Below are positions 23,404 through 28,732 of a stretch of DNA of 28,732 nt, in pieces; position 1 is the first letter of the stretch, and every line of letters begins with the position of its first letter. This DNA is from Acidimicrobiaceae bacterium. Lineage in GTDB: Bacteria > Actinomycetota > Acidimicrobiia > Acidimicrobiales > RAAP-2. Position numbers and translations under genes: made by a program. Under the pieces are notes generated by a model. It had not been told where the DNA came from, ran no database searches, and saw nothing but the letters and a program-made list of their open reading frames with translations. The stretch covers positions 7,172 to 35,903 of the forward strand of contig PLSY01000190.1 in NCBI GenBank assembly GCA_003164275.1, in the 5' to 3' direction.

Positions 23404-24602
23404 AGGTCGGCCCGCAACCGGGCCATTACCTCCCAACCTCCACCCTCTTGGGGGCCTGCAGCCAATGTGCCTCCACACAGTGCCGCGCGCTCCCGCATGC
23501 CACTCAAACCGTGACCCTCGGGCCTCGTGACAACGAGCCTGCCGTCGTCACGAATGCATACGTCAACAAACGGCCGATCGAAGGAGAGCGAGACTTGGGC
23601 GTTGGACGCCCTCTGCGTGTGTTTCAGGATATTGGTCAGCGACTCCTGCACGATTCGGAAGATCGTCAGCTCCAGTCCTGGAGGAACATTGAAGGGTGTG
23701 CCCACCTCACTGAACTGGATGTCCAGTCCCGTGGCACGCACGCCTTGGATGAGCCGGGGCAGGCCGGACAGCTGTGGCTGCGGTTCCCTCTCAGGGACGA
23801 GATTGTCGGTGCGGAGCACGCCGAGCAGTTGCCGCATATCGGTCAGCGCCAGGCGTCCCGTGGCTGACACATCAGCCATGGCCTCCTTGGCCTTACCCGG
23901 GTGGGCATCAGCGGTGGCCAGAGCACCGTCGGCGAGCGTGACCATGATTGAGACATTGTGGGCAACCACGTCGTGCATCTCTCGAGCAATCCGTGATCGC
24001 TCTGCGGCGGCCGCCAGTCTGGCCTGTTGGTCACGCTCGAACTCGAGGCGCTTTGTCCGCTCCACCAGGGAATCCATGTAGCTACGCCAGGTACGCAAGG
24101 CAAGTCCGACGAAGAGGGCGGCAGTAACCAGGCCCGTTAAGAAGACCAGCGATTTGGTGAGGTCTCCGGCCGGCACCCATCGGACCGAGGCCATGATCAC
24201 GCCGACCATAAGGACGGTGGCACCCAGAAGGGCACGGCTCGGGGCTGCATGCACGGCCAGGGTGAAGAGGGCGATGAGCAGAGCCACATCGGCCGGAAGG
24301 GGCACGGCAATCAGCCATTGGACAAATGCCACGACCGCAATGACCGAGAAGACCAGTGACGGTTCGCGTCTACGCCAGATCAGCGGAACAATCAGGGCCA
24401 CCTGAAACAGGGCGCTCTCAGGGCGGTGGACTCCGAATCCCCTGGGAAATGTCAGACAGACGAGGAGGAGGACAACAGCCATTCCGAAGTCGCTCAACCG
24501 CTCATGACCGTCGTCCCACGCGCGAACGCGGTCCCACCAGACACGAACGCTATCTACATGCCATTCACCGACGATCGGCCGTTCGGTTGTCGACAACGTC
24601 AT
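23400..24602 (-). CDS. Sensor histidine kinase (NarL/DesK type, HisKA_3)
   Basis: A 400-residue kinase with an N-terminal membrane domain of about five helices (about residues 38-170), as in intramembrane-sensing kinases, followed by a coiled coil (SLVERTKRLEFERDQQARL). The phosphoacceptor motif RIAREMHDVVAHNVSIM puts His at about residue 210. The ATPase domain follows (IVQESLTNILKHTQ, IRDDG, GHGLSGMRERA). There is no large extracytoplasmic domain, which suits kinases that sense membrane stress or a transporter. The ATG at 24602 was chosen as the nearest to the conserved start; ATGs at 24674 and 24638 are possible. It is divergent from an ABC transporter. Confidence 0.88.
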   Translation of the reverse strand: MTLSTTERPIVGEWHVDSVRVWWDRVRAWDDGHERLSDFGMAVVLLLVCLTFPRGFGVHRPESALFQVALIVPLIWRRREPSLVFSVIAVVAFVQWLIAVPLPADVALLIALFTLAVHAAPSRALLGATVLMVGVIMASVRWVPAGDLTKSLVFLTGLVTAALFVGLALRTWRSYMDSLVERTKRLEFERDQQARLAAAAERSRIAREMHDVVAHNVSIMVTLADGALATADAHPGKAKEAMADVSATGRLALTDMRQLLGVLRTDNLVPEREPQPQLSGLPRLIQGVRATGLDIQFSEVGTPFNVPPGLELTIFRIVQESLTNILKHTQRASNAQVSLSFDRPFVDVCIRDDGRLVVTRPEGHGLSGMRERAALCGGTLAAGPQEGGGWEVMARLRADL

Positions 24603-24641
24603 TTCTCCATTGTCGCGTGCCAGTGCGGTCGCCGGCATCCG

Positions 24642-24683
24642 CCCTGAGGATGACCCGTGAGCTGGAGGAATCATCCTTCAGGG
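24642..24683. promoter_or_regulatory. Inverted repeat upstream of ABC transporter promoter
   Basis: CCCTGAGGATGA (24642-24653) and TCATCCTTCAGGG (24671-24683) are near-complementary arms (one extra base) 17 nt apart. The right arm ends 2 nt before the predicted -35 of the ABC operon, a position suited to activation by the adjacent NarL-type regulator. Confidence 0.45.
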
Positions 24684-24685
24684 GG

Positions 24686-24714
24686 TCGACTGGACTACCG
24701 CCAGTTCTTACAGT
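24686..24714 (+). promoter_or_regulatory. Predicted promoter of ABC transporter operon
   Basis: TCGACT (24686-24691), a 17-nt spacer, then TACAGT (24709-24714). The next ATG is 6 nt further at 24721. Confidence 0.5.
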
Positions 24715-24720
24715 CGTCAC

Positions 24721-24753
24721 ATGCACACAGATCGGACTGACAGGGGCTCATGA
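24721..24753 (+). CDS. Possible 10-residue leader peptide MHTDRTDRGS
   Basis: An ATG lies 6 nt after the predicted -10, where a leaderless transcript would start. The short frame of 10 codons ends in a TGA that overlaps the ABC ATPase ATG (ATGA, 24750-24753). Ribosomes finishing it could restart on the ATPase gene. It may be chance; the AGGGG inside it also serves as a ribosome site for the ATPase. Confidence 0.3.
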   Translation: MHTDRTDRGS

Positions 24754-25718
24754 CGACGACCCATGCATCGGCATTGGCTGTTGTCACGACGGGTCTTACT
24801 AAAGAATTCAGCGGACGGAGGGTCGTCGACAGGCTCGACCTCGCCATTCCAACCGGGTCGGTCTGCGGATTCGTCGGGCCGAACGGCGCAGGAAAAACGA
24901 CCACCATCCGAATGCTGCTCGGTCTCATCCGCCCGACCAGCGGTGAGGGCATCGTCCTGCTGGGCGATATCCACGATCCAGCCTCGTACCTTGGCGGCGT
25001 TGGTGCCCTCATCGAGTCTCCGGCCTTCTATCCTCAGCTCAGCGGCCGGGACAATCTTTTGGTCCTGGCCCGCCTTGGTCAGCTGCCCACCTCATCCATT
25101 GGTGACGTGCTGGAGAGGGTCGGTTTGGCCGACCGAGCCAATGACCGCTTCAACCGGTACTCACTGGGCATGAAGCAGCGGCTAGGTATTGCTGCAGCCC
25201 TCTTGGCCGATCCATCGCTACTCATTCTGGACGAACCGACGAACGGCCTGGATCCGGCAGGCATCGTGGAGATGCGCAGCCTCATTCGGTCACTGGCCGA
25301 TGAAGGCATGACTATCTTCGTCTCCAGCCACCTGCTCTCCGAAATCGAACACGTCTGCGATCGTGTGGTGATGATCCGCAGCGGGCGAAGCGTATTTCAG
25401 GGATCCGTCGAGGAACTCCGTAACATGAGGACCGCCGAGCTGCTGATCCGACCTCAGGACCCGCGGCAACTCGGCAGCCTGGCCAAACTGATCGCTACTC
25501 GAGGCCTAGAGGCTCAGATCGATGAAGACGGTGTTTCCGTGGTCGTAGCCGACGGCAGTCCTTGGGCCGGCGAACTCAACCGAGCTGCCCTGGAGGCAGG
25601 AATCACCATCGTGCATCTCGCTGAGCGCGAGCGGAACCTGGAAGATGCGTACTTTGCCCTCACCGGCACCCACTCGGGAGATGTTGAAGTCAACGGCGCG
25701 CTGGGAGGCATCCAGTGA
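24750..25718 (+). CDS. ABC transporter ATP-binding protein (BcrA-type)
   Basis: A 322-residue ATPase with Walker A GPNGAGKTT (residues 43-51), signature YSLGMKQRLG, Walker B LLILDEPTNGLDP and the switch His in FVSSHLLSE. The C-terminal about 100 residues form the extra domain seen in BcrA/NatA-type exporters of peptides and antibiotics. The adjacent permease overlaps its stop by 4 nt (GTGA), so the two form one exporter. The divergent two-component system suggests it is induced by membrane-active compounds (inference). Confidence 0.94.
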   Translation: MTTTHASALAVVTTGLTKEFSGRRVVDRLDLAIPTGSVCGFVGPNGAGKTTTIRMLLGLIRPTSGEGIVLLGDIHDPASYLGGVGALIESPAFYPQLSGRDNLLVLARLGQLPTSSIGDVLERVGLADRANDRFNRYSLGMKQRLGIAAALLADPSLLILDEPTNGLDPAGIVEMRSLIRSLADEGMTIFVSSHLLSEIEHVCDRVVMIRSGRSVFQGSVEELRNMRTAELLIRPQDPRQLGSLAKLIATRGLEAQIDEDGVSVVVADGSPWAGELNRAALEAGITIVHLAERERNLEDAYFALTGTHSGDVEVNGALGGIQ

Positions 25719-26497
25719 TCGTTGCCGCCTTCCGTAGCGAATGGGTCAAACTGAAGCGAAGGAACCTCCTAGTCGGCACCTATGTCGGTCTGGCAGTTGC
25801 CGCCTCACTGTTCGCGATCCTGCTCTTCGCCCAGGCTTCGGCCACCGGCGGTGGCGACCTCCCGAGCCTCGCACAGTTGGCACAACCCAACGGTCTAATC
25901 CACGGAGTCAATCGGGCCGCGGTCCTCCTCGGCATCGTGGCCTTCGGAATCGCTGCCACACAAATCGCCAGTGAATACAGCCTGGGGACGATCCGGCAAT
26001 TGCTCGTGCGTCAACCGAGACGCCCAGTCCTGCTCGCCGGCAAGTTCTTGGCGGTGCTGACCTTCATGCTCGGCGCCGTGGTGTTCGCCTCGCTCCTGGC
26101 TACCGTGGCGGCATTCATCATGGCCCATGGCCGTCAAATACCCACGGGGGCGTGGACGTCGAGCACCGGAATCACCGACCTGATCCGGGCGCTCGGGGAC
26201 CTCCTCCTGGCCACTGTGGGATTCACCACCTTCGGATTAGTTGTCGGGCTGCTGTTCCGCTCCTCAGTTACGGCCATAATCGTTGGGTTCGCCTACCTAC
26301 TCCCTATCGAGAATGTCGTGACCCGCATTGTTCCCCATACTGCTGCTTGGCTCCCGGGACAGCTCCTTCAAGCCATCGCGGCCGGTGGACTCAACACGGT
26401 GGGATTCGCCCGCTCACTCGTCTTGAGCATCGTGTATCTCGCCATCGCTGTTGTCGTAGCGACAGCGGTATTCGTCCGGAAGGACGTCACAGCCTGA
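25715..26497 (+). CDS. ABC-2-type transporter permease
   Basis: A 260-residue membrane protein with about six helices and the typical cytosolic N-terminus FRSEWVKLKRRNLLVGTY. EYSLGTIRQLLVRQPRR between the second and third helices is the coupling segment found in ABC-2 permeases. It starts with GTG overlapping the ATPase stop (GTGA). It forms the membrane half of the exporter with the preceding ATPase, probably as a 2+2 complex. Followed by a 158-bp gap in which I see no firm terminator. Confidence 0.92.
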   Translation: MIVAAFRSEWVKLKRRNLLVGTYVGLAVAASLFAILLFAQASATGGGDLPSLAQLAQPNGLIHGVNRAAVLLGIVAFGIAATQIASEYSLGTIRQLLVRQPRRPVLLAGKFLAVLTFMLGAVVFASLLATVAAFIMAHGRQIPTGAWTSSTGITDLIRALGDLLLATVGFTTFGLVVGLLFRSSVTAIIVGFAYLLPIENVVTRIVPHTAAWLPGQLLQAIAAGGLNTVGFARSLVLSIVYLAIAVVVATAVFVRKDVTA

Positions 26498-26655
26498 GTG
26501 CGAAGGATCCGGATCGCTGCCGCCCTGCCATTTCGTACGTCCCCATCCGAGTTGGAACCTTGGCCCTCGGGAGGGACCCGTCCAGGTCGGTTGAGAAGCA
26601 AGGGACGCTCCATCTCCACGCGCTGTCGAATGGCCGAAGGGAATGACTGATCTCC

Positions 26656-27531
26656 ATGGATGACGGCGCCAAACCGATGTCCCCTTCCCCCAGCTCGCCT
26701 AGACGGAAGCACGGCAGCAGTGACGTGCCGGTACTTCGCAGGATCTTTCCTGCGCCTCGGGCAGCCAAGGTACCCGAGATCATCGCCTTATTCTGGGTGG
26801 TCAAGATCCTTACCACCGCCGGCGGTGAAGCCACCTCGGACTATTTGAAGACTTGGGGCAATATCAGGGGAGGTGGGACCGAGGTGGCTTTGTTTGTGAT
26901 CGGACTTGTGCTCCAGTTCGGGACCCGACGGTACCGGGCGGCCGCCTATTGGTTCCTCGCCTACGCCATTGCCATCTTCGGCACCGGGGTGTCCGACTTC
27001 CTCCATCTCGATGTACATATCGCCTATGCCGGCACCACTATCCTGTGGGCAGTGGTTCTGACCGCCATCTTCTTGGTCTGGTACCGCATGGAGGGAACGC
27101 TGTCCATCCACAGCATCACCACCCAGCGGCGGGAGTGCTTCTACTGGGCGACGGTGTTCGCCACATTCGCCCTCGGCACCGCCCTCGGGGACTTCACCGC
27201 CACGGCTCTCGGTTTGGGCTATCTGGGCTCGGGCATCCTCTTCGGCGTGGTGATCCTTGTTCCCGCCGTGGCATGGTGGAAGCTCAGCCTGAATGGAGTG
27301 GCCGCCTTCTGGTTTGCCTATGTTGTGACCCGCCCCCTCGGCGCCTCGTTTGCCGACTACATCAGCAAACCGTCGAGCCTCAGCGGCGTCGGCTTCGGTG
27401 ACGGGCCCACCGCCGTCCTGTTCACCGTGGCCGTTGCCGTGCTCGTGCTCTATCTGGCCATAGCCCGCCCGGACATCCAGCCGCCAGCAAGCTCGTTGGG
27501 CCCGTCGGATCACACCCGTCCGCGCACGTGA
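26656..27531 (+). CDS. COG4705-like membrane protein
   Basis: A 291-residue protein with a Pro/Ser/Arg-rich N-terminus of about 38 residues and about seven to eight membrane helices. It has two similar halves: KVPEIIALFWVVKILTTAGGEATSDYL at about residue 38 and FALGTALGDFTATALGLGYLG at about 170, each with Thr-x-Gly-(E/D) in a helix, followed by FAYVVTRPLGASFADY. This matches uncharacterised COG4705 membrane-anchored proteins (related to DUF347). The function is unknown; paired acidic residues in the helices could bind a cation. The next gene overlaps its stop (GTGA), and the three genes to 28510 form an operon. Confidence 0.8.
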   Translation: MDDGAKPMSPSPSSPRRKHGSSDVPVLRRIFPAPRAAKVPEIIALFWVVKILTTAGGEATSDYLKTWGNIRGGGTEVALFVIGLVLQFGTRRYRAAAYWFLAYAIAIFGTGVSDFLHLDVHIAYAGTTILWAVVLTAIFLVWYRMEGTLSIHSITTQRRECFYWATVFATFALGTALGDFTATALGLGYLGSGILFGVVILVPAVAWWKLSLNGVAAFWFAYVVTRPLGASFADYISKPSSLSGVGFGDGPTAVLFTVAVAVLVLYLAIARPDIQPPASSLGPSDHTRPRT

Positions 27532-28301
27532 CAACTACCTCAACCACGGTTCTCTTGCTGGCGGTCTTCGGTGCTGCCACCGTAGAAATGGTGGAAGCGC
27601 TGACCATCGTGGCTGCCGCAGGAATCGCCCGAGGATGGCGCTCGGCGCTGGAGGGCGCTGCAGCTGGCGTCGTCGTCCTGGCGGTGATTGTGTTGATAGT
27701 GGGCGTTCCCCTCATCCACTACGTCCCCATTGACGCTCTCCGAGTGGTCGTAGGGGGCCTGCTCTTGGTGCTTGGCTTGTCTTGGCTCCGCAAGGCCATC
27801 CTTCGAGCCAGCGGGTTGAAGCCACTCCACGACGAGGACGCTATCTTCGCCGCCACCAGCGACGAGCTGAACCAGGGCGGAACTCCTGGGGCTGCGACAT
27901 CGAAACGTGACGGAGCGGCGTTCGTCGTCGCGTTCAAAGGCGTGTTCCTCGAGGGGACAGAGGTGGTTCTCATCGTCGTCAGTCTCGGGTCAAGTCAGCA
28001 CCGACTGGGGCTGGCCGCCGGTGCCGCCGTGGCCGCCGCCGTCCTCGTGGCACTGGTAGGGGCCCTCGTGGCCAGGCAGCTGTCCGCCGTGCCGGAGAAC
28101 ACCATCAAACTCGGAGTTGGCGTAATGCTGACTAGCTTCGGTCTCTACTGGGTGGGAGAGGGCAGTGGTGTCGCCTGGCCTGGTGCCGATCTCGCCATCA
28201 TCGGATTCATCGGAATCTTCGCCGTAGTCACCCTGCTCGCAGTTGTCTCCCTCCGACGAATGGCCCGGCCACCCTTGACTAGCAGCCAGGTGGCCGCGTG
28301 A
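27528..28301 (+). CDS. COG4280-like membrane protein with two E-x-x-E motifs
   Basis: A 257-residue protein with six or seven helices arranged as two repeats. Each repeat carries an acidic pair inside a helix: ATVEMVEALTIV near residue 18 and FLEGTEVVLIV near residue 145. Such duplicated E-x-x-E motifs are typical of metal or cation transporters (FTR1, GDT1 and LysE-like folds), so a cation transporter is likely but unproven. The middle loop (LKPLHDEDAIFAAT) is cytosolic. Its GTG overlaps the stop of the COG4705-like gene and its own stop overlaps the next GTG (GTGA both times). Confidence 0.78.
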   Translation: MTTTSTTVLLLAVFGAATVEMVEALTIVAAAGIARGWRSALEGAAAGVVVLAVIVLIVGVPLIHYVPIDALRVVVGGLLLVLGLSWLRKAILRASGLKPLHDEDAIFAATSDELNQGGTPGAATSKRDGAAFVVAFKGVFLEGTEVVLIVVSLGSSQHRLGLAAGAAVAAAVLVALVGALVARQLSAVPENTIKLGVGVMLTSFGLYWVGEGSGVAWPGADLAIIGFIGIFAVVTLLAVVSLRRMARPPLTSSQVAA

Positions 28302-28510
28302 GCCGCATCGGCCGAATAGCCAGATCCTTCGGCACCTTCTGGTGGGACTTTCTGATCGGTGACACTCCAGAGCTCTTCGTCGCCGTGATCGCCGTAGTCG
28401 TCGTCGCACTGCTCCTTCGACACCACCATCTCGCGGCGGTCATTGCACTGCCGGCCATGGTCGTCGTAAGCCTCTTGGTCAGCGTCTGGAGGGCCCGAAA
28501 GGCACCCTGA
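28298..28510 (+). CDS. Small two-helix membrane protein
   Basis: A 70-residue protein with basic ends and two hydrophobic helices (about 26-41 and 44-62) separated by HHHLAA. No family is recognised. Its GTG overlaps the stop of the COG4280-like gene (GTGA), which supports real translation as the third gene of the membrane operon. It might be an accessory subunit of the putative cation transporter (guess). Confidence 0.7.
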   Translation: MSRIGRIARSFGTFWWDFLIGDTPELFVAVIAVVVVALLLRHHHLAAVIALPAMVVVSLLVSVWRARKAP

Positions 28511-28616
28511 GCCCCAATGCGAAAGCGGCTACACCATGACTGCATCCGCTATCCCTAGAAGACGCTTGTTTCTTCGGAAATCTCAACGCCAAGTCGATTG
28601 CCCTGTCGGTGGCCAG

Positions 28617-28732
28617 CTACAGCCGATCAGAGGCCCTAGCGATGGCCACTACGGGCTTATTCAACGAGAGGGATCCTGTGGAGCCCTCGAATGCGGCATC
28701 GCCGAAAGCGAAGATGCCGCCGTCGCTGGCCA
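28617..28732 (-). CDS. C-terminal end of a second repeat-bearing protein (partial)
   Basis: An open frame entering from the right edge encodes [14 protein letters not shown] ... [15 protein letters not shown] and stops with TAG. It is the same repeat unit as in the MauA-like protein at the left edge. Past the stop, the DNA still matches the start of a further unit (LATDRAIDL resembling LVATDGGIF) but with changed bases and a broken frame. The gene may therefore have been shortened by mutation. Only 38 codons are visible, so the rest of the protein is unknown. Confidence 0.6.
   Translation of the reverse strand, partial: ASDGGIFAFGDAAFEGSTGSLSLNKPVVAIARASDRL

Overview
The window reads as chromosomal DNA of a fairly GC-rich actinobacterium, most likely an uncultured or poorly described member of the class Acidimicrobiia. 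This is inferred from frequent GTG starts, ATGA/GTGA gene overlaps, TANNNT -10 elements placed 6-8 nt before start codons (leaderless transcripts), the gene families present, and a tandem '[10 protein letters not shown]...LNKP' repeat that I associate with that class. I saw no rRNA, tRNA, CRISPR array, insertion sequence or phage gene.

Layout. (1) 1-2870, minus strand: an orphan mau-like cluster (thioredoxin-like protein, unknown protein, MauE-like membrane protein, Cys-rich methylamine-dehydrogenase-light-chain-like protein carrying the repeat tail). (2) 3258-7584: an acyl-CoA/lipid module (SDR, acyl-CoA ligase, thioesterase, enoyl-CoA hydratase), with two KstR-like palindromes in its control regions. 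(3) 7869-13677: small accessory genes (GNAT, ferritin-like, DUF2231-Rieske fusion, NUDIX, two SnoaL-like proteins, methyltransferase) and a secreted-protein pseudogene with three frame breaks. (4) 13781-21682, minus strand: a tightly coupled redox operon (membrane-anchored Thr/Pro/Ala-rich protein, ApbE flavin transferase, six-helix haem ferric-reductase-like protein, NuoF-like flavoprotein, ferredoxin, phosphodiester glycosidase) headed by an OmpR-type two-component system. (5) 21922-26497: DedA protein, then a NarL/DesK-type two-component system divergent from an ABC exporter. (6) 26656-28510: three overlapping membrane-protein genes (COG4705-like, COG4280-like, small two-helix protein). (7) 28617-28732: end of a second repeat-bearing protein.

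The most interesting system is region 4. NADH oxidised by the NuoF-like protein could pass electrons through the ferredoxin to the two-haem membrane protein and on to an extracytoplasmic flavin attached by ApbE. An SGATSS sequence just after the last membrane helix of the haem protein resembles the flavinylation motif, although its usual Asp is absent. Two near-identical direct-repeat boxes (15 of 18 bases), each exactly 7 nt before a TANNNT hexamer, lie in front of the redox operon and of the response-regulator gene. They suggest that the two-component system switches on both itself and the redox operon.
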